Shown here one piece after another: positions 26,217 to 35,504 of a stretch of 64,000 nucleotides of DNA. The notes under the pieces are model-generated. The model searched no databases. It had not been told where the DNA came from and worked only from the letters and a program-made list of their open reading frames with translations. This DNA is from Pusillimonas sp044464525. GTDB taxonomy: Bacteria > Pseudomonadota > Gammaproteobacteria > Burkholderiales > Burkholderiaceae_B. How positions within the stretch are numbered: position 1 is the first letter of the stretch; the number at the start of each line of letters is the position of its first letter. Location: positions 62,001 through 126,000 of the forward strand of contig NZ_JBIQLE010000004.1 of the NCBI RefSeq assembly GCF_044464525.1. The letters run 5' to 3'. The translations under genes and the position numbers were made by a program.

Positions 26217-26432
26217 TCAGATGGTGGCCAGCAAGACCACAAGAGCGCCGGCAACAATGCCGACACAGGCGAGCAGGTCGACCCCTTGCCTGAGATAGTC
26301 GTAGAACGCCTTGGCTGCTGCTGCGGCGACGGCCAAGGCCAGCACCAGGGATGCGCTCTCGGGCAAAAGGAACACCCCCAACGCGAGGCCGACCAGAAAA
26401 TGTAGCGTGAAACGCATGACTCGCGCGCGCAT
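26217..26432 (-). CDS. Small hydrophobic membrane protein
   Basis: The start at 26432 (MRARVMRF) has AGGGG 4 nt upstream. 71 residues, with about two membrane helices (roughly 10-38 and 50-70) separated by KAFYDYLRQGVD. The short VanZ-like spacing (FYDY...DLL) is suggestive only. It converges with the DUF2007 gene. The longer antisense-type frame through this region (26134-26772) is not supported. Confidence 0.5.
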   Translation of the reverse strand: MRARVMRFTLHFLVGLALGVFLLPESASLVLALAVAAAAAKAFYDYLRQGVDLLACVGIVAGALVVLLATI

Positions 26433-26998
26433 GAATCCCCTGAACCCTGGGTAAGAAAAATAAAAAGACTTGGAGCTGATGAGCATGACCGGCCACTTGC
26501 CTTGAATGACTTTGCGGAACGCCACTACCAAAGCCTAGCGTGCGCAACAATACGCAACCAGCGGCCGCTAGCCGGCGTCCTTCTTTTAAAGACAACAACG
26601 CGACACGTTCTTGCCAGCGCGTGACATATCGTTGCTTTTGCAAAGAATACCATACGCCAAGTGTCACATGAAGCCTTCCTGGGGCCCGCCAGGATAGCTG
26701 GCGCGAAACGTCCTGAACCGCGTTCACCGCTGGCCGCATCGCTTTTCCGTCCTCTGACGAAAATGCCTGCACACCAGACCACGTCAGGTAACAAGCTCTT
26801 CTTCCACCGCTCTCATTCGTGTCATATAGACGGGAAGCATTTCCTCGGCCTTCTTAAGCTCGCGACAGCGAGCCACGCCCTTTTCCGTTGTAAAGGCACG
26901 CTGTTTGTTACAGGCAACTCAAATCGCGATGATAAATTGTTCCTTGCTCTACCGGTTCCCCGGGCAGAGCAGGCATACGCAAGGAGGACACAGTACCG
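26433..26998. other. 566-bp non-coding stretch upstream of the polysaccharide locus
   Basis: No frame here has a convincing start and protein-like composition. The last 120 bp should hold the promoter for the antiterminator gene: a TTGTTA / GATAAA pair near 26905-26935 is seen, but with non-ideal spacing. A long 5' leader is likely. Confidence 0.4.
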
Positions 26999-27544
26999 AT
27001 GGAGAGTCTAGATTCCGAATCTACAAAAGGGCTGCGGGCACACAATCACCCGCAGCCCTGGTTCGTGGCCTACACGAAGGCACGCCAAGAAAGCATCGCG
27101 CAGGCCAATGCCCGGCGACAAGGCTTTCAGACCTATCTGCCCATGTACCGGATAGTGAAGCGCGCCGGCCAGACGGCCGAGCACTGCGAACCCATGTTTC
27201 CCCGGTATCTGTTCGTACAGCCTTCTCGTCCCGGGCAGTCTGTTGCGCCACTGCGCTCTACACGGGGTATCCAATCGCTGGTGTCGTTCGGCGATGAGCT
27301 GGCGGCCATGCCGGACTCCAGCCTGGATTCCATTCGGCAATACGAAGACTGGCGTAATCGCGCCGAGCCACACATATTAGGCGCCATCCAGCCGGGCCGG
27401 CGGGTGCGGCTCAAAGACAACGGCCTGGAGGGCCTCGAGGGCCTGGTTCAGGACGTGTCATCTAAACGGGTTGTTGTATTGCTAGCGCTTCTGGGGCGCC
27501 GGCAATCGATCGCGGTCGAGCACCAGCAGGTGGAGATCGCCTGA
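26999..27544 (+). CDS. NusG/RfaH-type transcription antitermination protein of the polysaccharide locus
   Basis: 181 residues with an NGN domain (about 20-115: WFVAYTKARQE, PMFPRYLFVQ, TRGIQSLVSFG) and a C-terminal KOW motif (LEGLEGLVQDV, about 143-153). AAGGAGG lies 10 nt before the ATG. RfaH-type NusG paralogues load onto paused RNA polymerase at an ops site and let it read through long, poorly translated operons. Its place as the first gene before a roughly 19-kb polysaccharide operon, with an ops-like sequence just downstream, supports that role. Confidence 0.88.
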   Translation: MESLDSESTKGLRAHNHPQPWFVAYTKARQESIAQANARRQGFQTYLPMYRIVKRAGQTAEHCEPMFPRYLFVQPSRPGQSVAPLRSTRGIQSLVSFGDELAAMPDSSLDSIRQYEDWRNRAEPHILGAIQPGRRVRLKDNGLEGLEGLVQDVSSKRVVVLLALLGRRQSIAVEHQQVEIA

Positions 27545-27635
27545 CCCCTGCGCCGCCAGGCGCGGCGCGCACAATCAGATTCGCCGCACGGGCGCGGCAC
27601 GCTCTTCATGTTTGATGCCTTCAAGCAACAAACAT

Positions 27636-27646
27636 TGCGGTAGCCA
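27636..27646 (+). promoter_or_regulatory. ops-like element in the leader before wza
   Basis: TGCGGTAGCCA matches the ops consensus GGCGGTAGCNT at 9 of 11 positions, including the whole GCGGTAGC core (27637-27644). It lies between the RfaH-like gene and wza, about 70 bp upstream of wza, where RfaH recruitment would be expected. Confidence 0.5.
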
Positions 27647-27714
27647 TTGTCCAACGCTTTTGCGCCCCGGCCGCGCGCCGCTTCCATTTTTCCCATTCCT
27701 GTACTCATTTATTG

Positions 27715-28881
27715 ATGACGACATCGAATTCCGAGAACGTATCACCTGCCGCGCCACGATCCATCGTGGCGGTCCTTGCTGTCGCGCTGTTGCTATCGGC
27801 CTGCGCCATGGCGCCCGGCATGCGCATGAGCCTCGACCAAGGCCAGGAAAACGCGGTGGCGGATACGGCCCCCGCCGGCGCGCTGACTCCCATCACCTCG
27901 GAAGTCATCCTTCGGCAACGCGAAGCTGCGACAGACGGAGTGGATGAAGAGGTCAAGGGCCTGTTCGGAACCGGCACGGCCTATCGCATCGGACGCAACG
28001 ACATTGTCAACATCGTCGTGTGGGGCCACCCCGAACTGGGGCTGACCCCGGCCACTTCCAACCGCAGCATGGGGTCGACGACCCAGGCGGACGTGGGCAA
28101 CGGCTACAACGTGAACCCGGACGGCACGATCCAGTTTCCCTTCATCGGTCCGATCAAGATCGCCGGCCTTACCGAAAACGAGGCGCGAGAGCTATTGACT
28201 CGTCGGCTGGCCAAATTCGTCCATGAGCCTCAGATCACGGTGCGCGTCCAGGCTTACCGCAATGGACGCGTTTATGTGGACGGAGAGGTCAGGGTACCGG
28301 GCTTGCAAACCCTGGACGACATCCCCATGACGCTGCCCGAGGCCATCAACCGGGCGGGCGGCTTCAGCCCCGAGGCTGACCGTTCATCACTGGAGCTGAC
28401 CCGCGACGACCAGACCATTCAGATCAACATGCCCAAGCTGACCCGCCAGGGCGTCAACCCCAACCGGATTCTACTTGCCAACGGCGACCTGCTTCGCGTG
28501 CGCAACGAGGACGAGTCGCAGGTATTCGTCATGGGCGAAGTATGGACACCTCGTGCGCTGCCGCTGCATGACGGCCGCCTATCCCTCACTGAAGCGCTGG
28601 GCGAGGTGGGCGGACCCGATCCCTGGACATCGAATCCGGGCCAGATCTACGTGGTTCGCAAGTTGCCTCATGAACTGGGCGGGGAGAACGCCCTGCCGGA
28701 AATCTATCACCTGGACGCAAGCTCGCCGACAGCCTTCGTGCTGGCCAATGACTTCCAACTGCAACCAAGGGACGTCGTGTACGTAGACCCGGCGCCGGTT
28801 GTGCGGTGGAACCGCTTCGTGAGCAATCTGCTGCCCAGCTACAACTCGCTGTTCATCAATACCCGAAATTCTTACCGCTGA
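27715..28881 (+). CDS. wza: Polysaccharide export outer-membrane lipoprotein
   Basis: 388 residues from ATG 27715 (a TTG one codon earlier is also possible). A lipoprotein signal with lipobox LLLSAC puts the lipidated Cys at residue 30. Then come a polysaccharide export (PES) domain (about 90-190: RNDIVNIVVWGHPEL, DGTIQFPFIGPIKI) and two SLBB-type domains. The C-terminal segment ending NTRNSYR would form the outer-membrane helix barrel of Wza. It forms the export channel that contacts Wzc in the periplasm. First structural gene of the operon; wzb follows after 1 nt. Confidence 0.93.
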   Translation: MTTSNSENVSPAAPRSIVAVLAVALLLSACAMAPGMRMSLDQGQENAVADTAPAGALTPITSEVILRQREAATDGVDEEVKGLFGTGTAYRIGRNDIVNIVVWGHPELGLTPATSNRSMGSTTQADVGNGYNVNPDGTIQFPFIGPIKIAGLTENEARELLTRRLAKFVHEPQITVRVQAYRNGRVYVDGEVRVPGLQTLDDIPMTLPEAINRAGGFSPEADRSSLELTRDDQTIQINMPKLTRQGVNPNRILLANGDLLRVRNEDESQVFVMGEVWTPRALPLHDGRLSLTEALGEVGGPDPWTSNPGQIYVVRKLPHELGGENALPEIYHLDASSPTAFVLANDFQLQPRDVVYVDPAPVVRWNRFVSNLLPSYNSLFINTRNSYR

Positions 28882-28882
28882 C

Positions 28883-29326
28883 ATGAATACCATCCTGCTC
28901 GTTTGCATTGGCAACATATGTCGCAGCCCGGTCGCCGCGGCGCTGCTCAAGCGCCACTTTCCTGATAAGGCCGTTCACTCGGCGGGTATCTCGGCCTTGG
29001 TTGGAAGGCCTGCACATGCCACGGCCCAGGAGATCGCACTGGCGCAGGGGCTGGACTTGTCGGGCCATCGCGCCCGGCAAGTCACCGAATCCATGTGTTC
29101 GGACGCCGATCTCATCCTGGTGATGGAAAGCCATCAGCAACGCGAACTTGCCACACGTTACCCTCTCGCGCGCGGAAAAATCCGCTGCTTGGGGGAGACG
29201 CAAGACGGCAAGCTCTTGGAAATAGCCGACCCGTACCGACGACCGCGTGAAGCCTTTGAGCAGGCTCACGCCGCTATCCAAAGCGGCATCGACAACTGGG
29301 TGCGGCGCATCCGCCGAATCGGATGA
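28883..29326 (+). CDS. wzb: Low-molecular-weight protein-tyrosine phosphatase
   Basis: 147 residues. The P-loop CIGNICRS at residues 8-15 is the CX5R active site and DPYRRP (about 116-121) supplies the acid Asp. Its known job is to remove phosphate from the Tyr-rich tail of Wzc, letting the kinase cycle during polymer export. It lies directly between wza and wzc, as in classical group 1 capsule loci. Confidence 0.94.
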   Translation: MNTILLVCIGNICRSPVAAALLKRHFPDKAVHSAGISALVGRPAHATAQEIALAQGLDLSGHRARQVTESMCSDADLILVMESHQQRELATRYPLARGKIRCLGETQDGKLLEIADPYRRPREAFEQAHAAIQSGIDNWVRRIRRIG

Positions 29327-29341
29327 CCAGCAAAGCTCCTT

Positions 29342-31573
29342 ATGAATCCAACTAATAAAGACACACCGCCCAGCTTGTCCGAACAGCAGGACAGGGACGA
29401 AATGGACCTGATGGGACTGCTCGATGTCGTGATCGCTTCACGCTGGCTGATCGCGGGCATTACTGCGGCCACCCTGTTCTTCGGCATCTTGTATGCCTTC
29501 CTGGCAAGGCCGATCTATCAGGCCGACAGCCTTATCCAGGTCGAACAGAACGACACTGCGGCCAATAACGCACTAAGCGAAATGGCGGCTCTGTTCAACG
29601 TCCAATCGCCCGCCTCGGCTGAAATCGAAATACTCCGCTCTCGACTCGTGATCGGCCGGGCGGTGGATGATCTGAGGTTGCACCTGAACGCGCGCCCCGA
29701 GTACCTGCCGCTGGTGGGAAGATGGCTGGCTTCACGATCAGACAAGCTATCCGACCCTAGCCTGCCGGGCTTCAAAGGCTATGTCTGGGGCGCCGAGTCC
29801 ATCCGCCTTGACCGCCTGGACCTGCCCGCGCATCTTGAAGGCGTCAGCCTGACTCTAATCGCCACACCGGATGGCTATGCCGTGCACGGACCCGAGGGCC
29901 GGGAGCTTGCCCGGGGTAAAGTTGGCGAGCTTGTTTCATTCGAGCTCGAAGGCGATGTTGGGCAAATACGCATCGCCGAATTGAAGGCGAGGCAAGGCGC
30001 CCGGTTTGTCGTCACACGCCAATCTCGCATCTCCATGATCAAGAGTTTGCAGGGTTCGCTGGAGATCAGCGAAAAAGGCAAGCAGTCGGGCGTGCTGTCA
30101 GCCGTCATAACCGGAACAGACCCCCAGCGCATTACGCGCATCCTCAATGCCATCGGCCAAGCCTACGTTGAACAGAATATTGAACGCAAGGCCGCGGAGG
30201 CCGAGAAGTCGCTGGCCTTCCTGGACGATTTCCTGCCGGAACTTAAATCCAAAATGGACGAGGCGGCAGACCGCTACACCGCTTTTCGTGATGAACACGG
30301 CACCTTCGATCTGGGAACCGAAGGATCGCTGTCCCTGAATACTTCGGTTGAGCTTCAGGCCCAGCTATTCTCCCTTGAGCAGAAGCGGCGCGAGCTGGCC
30401 GCCTTGTATACGGCCGAGCATCCGGAAATGCGCGTCGTGGATAGGCAGATTGCCGCCGTCCGGCAGGAAATCGAGGACGTCTCTGAAAAGATCAGTGCTC
30501 TGCCCAATCTCGAGCAGCAGTTGCTGACGCTCATGCAGGACGTCAAGGTCAACGGCGAGCTTTACGTCAATCTGCTCAACAGCGCGCAGCAACTGAGGCT
30601 GGTCAAGGAAGGCAAGATAGGCAACGTGCGGGTGGTCGACATCGCGGTCGCGCCCAGCCAGCCCATCAAGCCGAACAAGCCACTGATACTTTCTGTGGCC
30701 TTGCTGCTGGGCTTGATGCTGGGCGTCGGGGCGGCCTTCCTGCGCAACATGATGCGCCCGGGCATCAAGGACCCCGCGGACATAGAGTCTGCTCTGGGCT
30801 TGCACGTCTTCGCAACCGTGCCACACACGGCACGGCAGACCGAGCTGCACCGCATGATCGACGAGCGCCGGAAAGGCACTCATGTATTGGCGGCCACCAC
30901 GCCCGGCGACCCGGCCATTGAAAGCTTGCGCAGCCTTCGCACAGCCTTGCAGTTCGCCCTGCTGGACGCGCCCAACAACATCGTGCTGTTCAGTGGCCCG
31001 ACCCCAAGCATAGGCAAGTCGTTCACCAGTGTGAACTTCGCCGTCGTCCTTGGCGCCGCCGGCAAACGCGTGCTGCTGGTGGACGCCGACCTGCGCAAGG
31101 GCTATGTGCACCAGTACTTCGGACAGGAACGCGCCAACGGCTTGAGCGAGCTGATCAGCGGAGCGATTACGGTCGAGCAAGCCATCCGCCCCAACGTGCT
31201 TCCGAACGTGGACCTGATCGCTACGGGCGTGCTGCCGCCCAACCCGGCAGAGCTGCTGCTTTCGCCCTTGGCGCCGGATACGTTGGAAACTTTGGCGCGT
31301 CGCTACGACGTCGTGCTGCTGGATACCACGCCGATACTGGCGGTCTCGGACGCCATGGCCCTGGCATCCCACGCCGGCGCGGTATTTCTTCTGGCCCGGG
31401 CCGAGGTCACCACCCTGGGCGAGCTGGAGGAATCCGCAAAGCGGTTGCGCCAGTCGGGAGCGCGCATCAATGGTGTCATCTTCAACGACCTGTCCGCTGC
31501 AAGCCGCCGCTATGGCGGCAAGTACGGCAGCTACCGATACACCCAGTACGAATATGGCTCGCGGGCAAAGTAA
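29342..31573 (+). CDS. wzc: Polysaccharide co-polymerase and bacterial tyrosine kinase
   Basis: 743 residues. Membrane helices at about 35-55 and 448-468 flank a large periplasmic domain with coiled-coil regions (about 270-420). The cytoplasmic kinase has Walker A SGPTPSIGKS (551-560, Lys559) and Walker A' VLLVDADLR (577-585). The tail carries six Tyr within about 20 residues (RRYGGKYGSYRYTQYEYG), the autophosphorylation cluster. It controls chain length and export with Wza and Wzb. Its stop shares one base with the wzx start (TAATG). Confidence 0.95.
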   Translation: MNPTNKDTPPSLSEQQDRDEMDLMGLLDVVIASRWLIAGITAATLFFGILYAFLARPIYQADSLIQVEQNDTAANNALSEMAALFNVQSPASAEIEILRSRLVIGRAVDDLRLHLNARPEYLPLVGRWLASRSDKLSDPSLPGFKGYVWGAESIRLDRLDLPAHLEGVSLTLIATPDGYAVHGPEGRELARGKVGELVSFELEGDVGQIRIAELKARQGARFVVTRQSRISMIKSLQGSLEISEKGKQSGVLSAVITGTDPQRITRILNAIGQAYVEQNIERKAAEAEKSLAFLDDFLPELKSKMDEAADRYTAFRDEHGTFDLGTEGSLSLNTSVELQAQLFSLEQKRRELAALYTAEHPEMRVVDRQIAAVRQEIEDVSEKISALPNLEQQLLTLMQDVKVNGELYVNLLNSAQQLRLVKEGKIGNVRVVDIAVAPSQPIKPNKPLILSVALLLGLMLGVGAAFLRNMMRPGIKDPADIESALGLHVFATVPHTARQTELHRMIDERRKGTHVLAATTPGDPAIESLRSLRTALQFALLDAPNNIVLFSGPTPSIGKSFTSVNFAVVLGAAGKRVLLVDADLRKGYVHQYFGQERANGLSELISGAITVEQAIRPNVLPNVDLIATGVLPPNPAELLLSPLAPDTLETLARRYDVVLLDTTPILAVSDAMALASHAGAVFLLARAEVTTLGELEESAKRLRQSGARINGVIFNDLSAASRRYGGKYGSYRYTQYEYGSRAK

Positions 31574-33045
31574 TGAACGGCTTGGGCAAGCGAATCGGCC
31601 ACGGCATTGCATGGAACCTGGCCAATATGATCGTGAGCCGCGGCGCGTCGGTGGTCTTCACCTTGTTCCTGGCGCGCTTCCTGGCCCCGGAAGCGTTTGG
31701 CCTGATGGCCATGATCGCCATTTGCTACGCCCTGGCCGACGTGCTGATGACGTCAGGGTTCGGCCAGGCAATCATCAGGCAAAAAGACGTTGCCGCCGTC
31801 GACCTGTCTACCGCTTTTGTGACGAATCTTGCGTTCAGCGTAGTTATCTATATTGCCCTGTTTGCCATTGCGCCGTGGGTGGCTGCTTTCTACGAGCAGC
31901 CACAATTGATCGCGCTGATCCGCGTCATGGGCCTGGTGCTGTTCATCAATGCCTTCAAGGTAGTGCAGTTGTCGCTGATGAACCGGGCCATGGACTTCAA
32001 GTCGCTGATGCGCATCAATTCCAGCGCGACCCTCATTGCGGGCACGCTGGCGGTGCTCATGGCCTATGCAGGCATGGGCGTATGGAGCCTGGTCGCGCAA
32101 TTCATGGCTTCGGCCGCAGTATCCACTGCTTTGTTATGGCTATCGTCAACACAGCGTCCGGGCCTGGGCTTCAGCATGCAGTCGTTTCGGCGGATGTTCG
32201 GATTCGGTTCGAAGCTGACCATAGAAAGCACATTGAATGTGTTGTACGAGAACTCGTACGTGCTGGTGATCGGCCGCGTTTTCAGCGCCGAGGCCACCGG
32301 CCTGTATTACTTCGCGAAACGAATACGCGACCTTGTTGTCGATCAGCTCAATTCCGCCGTCCAGCAAGCCACCTACCCCGCAATGGCGCAACTGCAGGAC
32401 GAAACGGAAGGGCTGCTTCGAATGTACCGCATCATCCTGCAATTGCTGTTCTACATCACCGCACCGGCCCTGCTTTTGGCGGCCCTGCTGGCGCGGCCTT
32501 TATTCGAACTGGCCTTCGATGCCGGCTGGGCGCCTGCCGTGCCTTACCTGCAATTGCTGTGTCTGGCCGGGATTCTGCTGCCGATTCATACGGTGAACTT
32601 CAACATGCTGAAAGTCAAGGGCAGGACGGATCTTGCGCTGTACGCCGGCCTTGTCAAGAAAGCCATCCACCTGCTACTGCTGGCGGCGTCGATTCCCTTC
32701 GGGCTGACCGGCATCGTAGCCGGCCAGATCATCGCCGCGGTGTTGTCGAGCGTGTACTACATGCATTGTGGTTCCAGGCTGATCGGCTACACCTGGGCGG
32801 CCCAATTACGCGACATCGCAGAGCCCGTGGCAGCAGCAACACTTGCCACCCTGATCACGGCATGGCTTCTGGACGCGGCCTCCATGCCGCCGGGGTGGCA
32901 CGCGCTGGTTGGCAGTGTGTGCTTTGCCCTGATCTACTTGGCGGCCAGCCACGGCGGCCGGGTGGCCGGCTACCAGTTCCTGCGCGAGAAGCTTCGCGCC
33001 TGGCGCCAAGACACAACGAACAAGCTGGCGGAAACCCGGCCATGA
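31573..33045 (+). CDS. wzx: Oligosaccharide flippase (WzxC-like, MOP superfamily)
   Basis: 490 residues with about 12-14 membrane helices. The N-terminal segment GLGKRIGHGIAWNLA and the helix with GFGQAIIRQKD are characteristic of WzxC-type flippases. It moves lipid-linked repeat units across the inner membrane for Wzy polymerisation. Its start overlaps the wzc stop by one base. A long alternative frame over the same bases (31470-33083) lacks membrane-protein composition and is a shadow. Confidence 0.92.
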   Translation: MNGLGKRIGHGIAWNLANMIVSRGASVVFTLFLARFLAPEAFGLMAMIAICYALADVLMTSGFGQAIIRQKDVAAVDLSTAFVTNLAFSVVIYIALFAIAPWVAAFYEQPQLIALIRVMGLVLFINAFKVVQLSLMNRAMDFKSLMRINSSATLIAGTLAVLMAYAGMGVWSLVAQFMASAAVSTALLWLSSTQRPGLGFSMQSFRRMFGFGSKLTIESTLNVLYENSYVLVIGRVFSAEATGLYYFAKRIRDLVVDQLNSAVQQATYPAMAQLQDETEGLLRMYRIILQLLFYITAPALLLAALLARPLFELAFDAGWAPAVPYLQLLCLAGILLPIHTVNFNMLKVKGRTDLALYAGLVKKAIHLLLLAASIPFGLTGIVAGQIIAAVLSSVYYMHCGSRLIGYTWAAQLRDIAEPVAAATLATLITAWLLDAASMPPGWHALVGSVCFALIYLAASHGGRVAGYQFLREKLRAWRQDTTNKLAETRP

Positions 33046-33083
33046 ACGGCTGCCAGCCCGTCCCAACCAAGGCGACTCAATGA
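33042..33083 (+). CDS. Possible 13-codon relay mini-ORF between wzx and the pyruvyltransferase
   Basis: ATG 33042 overlaps the wzx stop as ATGA, and its TGA (33081-33083) overlaps the next gene's ATG (33080), again as ATGA. The 13-residue frame would carry ribosomes across the 34-bp gap by re-initiation. No peptide function is proposed and it may be chance. Confidence 0.2.
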   Translation: MNGCQPVPTKATQ

Positions 33084-34276
33084 AGCAGACTCTGTTCATC
33101 GGCGAATACTCGTCCAGAAATGTGGGCGACGGCATCATCAAGATGGCGATGGAAAAGCTGTGCCGGCAATACCATCTTCCGGCGGCCTTTCGGGATTTCA
33201 CCGGCGGCGCTACCAAAGTGGCGGCCGAGCCCTCCTTGAGCGGCATCGCGCCCGCGAACGACAGGCCGCCCGCACAGTCGATTCCCCACCGGATCAAGTC
33301 AGCCCTACTGCGGTTGAGCGTCGTCAACTATGCCGTGGCGGTGCTGTTCTACTTCACCCGCTATCGCAGAATCGCCGCGAACTACCGGGTGGAAGAGTAC
33401 CGGCAGGTGGTGATAGGAGGGGGCAATCTGCTTATGGACAACTTCCTCAATTTCCCCCTATTGATACTGTGCATCGTGCGGCAATGCGAGAGGCGCCGCG
33501 TGCCGGTCAAGCTTTTTTCGGTGGGCGCGGGCAAAAGCTACAGCTGGGTTGGAAGACAAATCATGGCGCGCATCGTGCAATCAGACAGTGTGGAGTCAAT
33601 CGTTTGTCGTGACGGCAATACCTATTCGCTCATAAAGGAAATCGGTGAGGAAGAGGTCGATCAAAAGATCATATGCGGCTTCGACAGCGGCCTGTACCTG
33701 GATCGTTGTGATGCATTGGTGCGGCGCACTGAGACCGTGGGCCTGGGTGTCATCGCACCGACGGTGCTCAAGACGGTAACGCCGGATCATCCCATGAGCG
33801 ACACACGCCAAGCCGTCCAGTGGTGGGACGCGCTTATCGAAGAATTGGCCCGAGAGGTTGGGGCCGAACGCATCGAAATCTTCTCCAACGGCTCGGCGGT
33901 CGACAACGCCTTTGCGCGCTTTTTGTGGCTGGAGTTGTCTCCCAAGTATCCCGGGTTGTCCGTTTTCACTTCCGTACGTTCATCGTCCGACTTGATCCAA
34001 CGCATCGGAAGCTACCAGGCCCTGGCAGCCTACCGCATGCACGCGGCGGTTACCGCCATGGCGCTGGACGTGCCGGTGGTGGGCTTCGAGTGGGATCCGA
34101 AGGTGCTGCAAATGTTCACATACTGCGGCAAACGACACGCCTGCATCGCAGCGGTCGACTTCCACGCCTATTTGCCCCAAGACATCGTCGCCACCTTGCT
34201 GGAAGAAACGCCGGCCAGGCTGGAGCCCATACGCCGCGTGCTTGAACGGGATTTTCGCCATGCCACCAATGTCTGA
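33080..34276 (+). CDS. Polysaccharide pyruvyl transferase family protein
   Basis: 398 residues of the CsaB/WcaK family. Typical signs are the N-terminal GEYSSRNVGDGII, GGGNLLMDN around residue 115 and AYRMHAAVTAM near 320, which holds the Arg/His pair seen in pyruvyltransferases. It would transfer pyruvate from PEP onto a sugar as a ketal, adding negative charge to the repeat unit. In the operon between the flippase and glycosyltransferase genes. The acceptor is unknown. Confidence 0.85.
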   Translation: MKQTLFIGEYSSRNVGDGIIKMAMEKLCRQYHLPAAFRDFTGGATKVAAEPSLSGIAPANDRPPAQSIPHRIKSALLRLSVVNYAVAVLFYFTRYRRIAANYRVEEYRQVVIGGGNLLMDNFLNFPLLILCIVRQCERRRVPVKLFSVGAGKSYSWVGRQIMARIVQSDSVESIVCRDGNTYSLIKEIGEEEVDQKIICGFDSGLYLDRCDALVRRTETVGLGVIAPTVLKTVTPDHPMSDTRQAVQWWDALIEELAREVGAERIEIFSNGSAVDNAFARFLWLELSPKYPGLSVFTSVRSSSDLIQRIGSYQALAAYRMHAAVTAMALDVPVVGFEWDPKVLQMFTYCGKRHACIAAVDFHAYLPQDIVATLLEETPARLEPIRRVLERDFRHATNV

Positions 34277-35486
34277 ACCATCGGCTTCCACACAAACCGT
34301 GAGCGGCAACGCCAACATCCTGGGCGCGACCGAAAACATGACGTCGCCTCTTTGCCCCGCCACGGTCGGCTCTGCAGCCGGGCGTCTGGCGCTTTTCATC
34401 CCCTCGCTTCACGGGGGCGGGGCCGAACGCGTCATGGTCTCTTTGGCCAACGGCCTGTCGGCCAAGGGGCTGGATGTCGACTTGGTTCTCGCGCGAGAAG
34501 CCGGGGTCTATCTAACCGATGTGTCTCGCAAGGTGCGCATCGTCAACCTGGACGTGCGCCGCACACTGCAGGCGCTGTGGCCGCTTGCGCGTTACCTTCG
34601 CTATGAGCGCCCCGCCACGCTGATCTCGGCCATGAACTACGTCAACATCATCGCCTCGTGGGCGCGGCGCCTATCGGGCGTACCCTGCCATTTGGTGCTG
34701 ACTGAGCACGCCAACCTGAGCCACCTTCTAGCCGATTCGCGCCCGAAACTAGCTTGGTGCCTTCCCAGGCTGATGCGCGGCGCGTATGCCAAGGCCGATG
34801 CCATCGTGGCCGTCTCGGACGGCGTCGCCCATGACCTTGCGGCAATACTGCACTGCAATCCCAGGCACATCCACACCCGTCATAACCCCATCGAAACCAC
34901 TGCTCTGGCGATAAAAAGCCAGGAAGGTCTTGATCATCCCTGGTTTGAGCCAAACCAGCCTCCAGTGGTGATCGCCGCCGGGCGCCTAAGCCCGGAAAAA
35001 GACTACCCCACCCTCATCCGCGCGTTCGCCATATTGCATCGGAAGCAAGCGGTGCGACTGGTCATCCTCGGCGAGGGAGATCAGCGTGCAGCCTTGCAGA
35101 CGCTGATCGACGAGCTGGACTGCAGCCCGGACGTTTTGCTGGCGGGTTTCCAGGCCAATCCCTACAAGTGGATGAGCCGCGCGGCGGCCTTTGTGTTGTG
35201 CTCCCGCTGGGAGGGCTTCGGCAACGTGCTCGTCGAGGCCATGGCCTGCGGCACTCCGGTGGTCAGCACCGCCTGCCCCAGCGGCCCGGAGGAAATACTG
35301 GCCGGCGGGCGTTGGGGCAGGCTCGTCGACGTTGGCGATGCAGAAGGCCTGGCGGCCGCCATCGAGCAAACATTGCTGGACGAGTCTCCTCCCGATGTGC
35401 GTCGGCGCGCCCAGGACTTCAATGTGGAGCGCACTGTCGATGCCTACCTGCCCCTTCTGCTTCCGCGGGCCGCAACGCCCCGCTGA
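34260..35486 (+). CDS. Glycosyltransferase family 4 protein
   Basis: The start at 34260 (MPPMSEPSA) overlaps the upstream gene by 17 bp; the next Met (34269) is equally possible, and an in-frame TTG at 34242 is less likely. About 408 residues with a GT-B fold. The N-terminal LHGGGAERVM loop and the C-terminal AAGRLSPEKDY, CSRWEGFGNVLVEAMACGTPV (E-x7-E motif) are typical of retaining GT4 enzymes. It adds one sugar to the lipid-linked repeat; donor and linkage cannot be told. Confidence 0.88.
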   Translation: MPPMSEPSASTQTVSGNANILGATENMTSPLCPATVGSAAGRLALFIPSLHGGGAERVMVSLANGLSAKGLDVDLVLAREAGVYLTDVSRKVRIVNLDVRRTLQALWPLARYLRYERPATLISAMNYVNIIASWARRLSGVPCHLVLTEHANLSHLLADSRPKLAWCLPRLMRGAYAKADAIVAVSDGVAHDLAAILHCNPRHIHTRHNPIETTALAIKSQEGLDHPWFEPNQPPVVIAAGRLSPEKDYPTLIRAFAILHRKQAVRLVILGEGDQRAALQTLIDELDCSPDVLLAGFQANPYKWMSRAAAFVLCSRWEGFGNVLVEAMACGTPVVSTACPSGPEEILAGGRWGRLVDVGDAEGLAAAIEQTLLDESPPDVRRRAQDFNVERTVDAYLPLLLPRAATPR

Positions 35487-35504
35487 CACTCGACAAGGAA
35501 CACC

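Noticed and set aside
26134..26772. A 212-codon minus-strand frame upstream of the polysaccharide locus
   Set aside because: No motif or ribosome site; the smaller frame at 26217-26432 with a ribosome site and membrane helices is the better reading.
30365..31612. A 415-codon minus-strand frame opposite wzc
   Set aside because: Antisense to the kinase domain, Gln/Arg/His-rich, no family motif; a codon-bias artefact.
31470..33083. A 537-codon plus-strand open frame across the wzx gene
   Set aside because: It runs in another frame over a clear flippase gene, its Arg/Gly/Pro-rich composition is typical of GC-driven shadows, and its start lies inside wzc.
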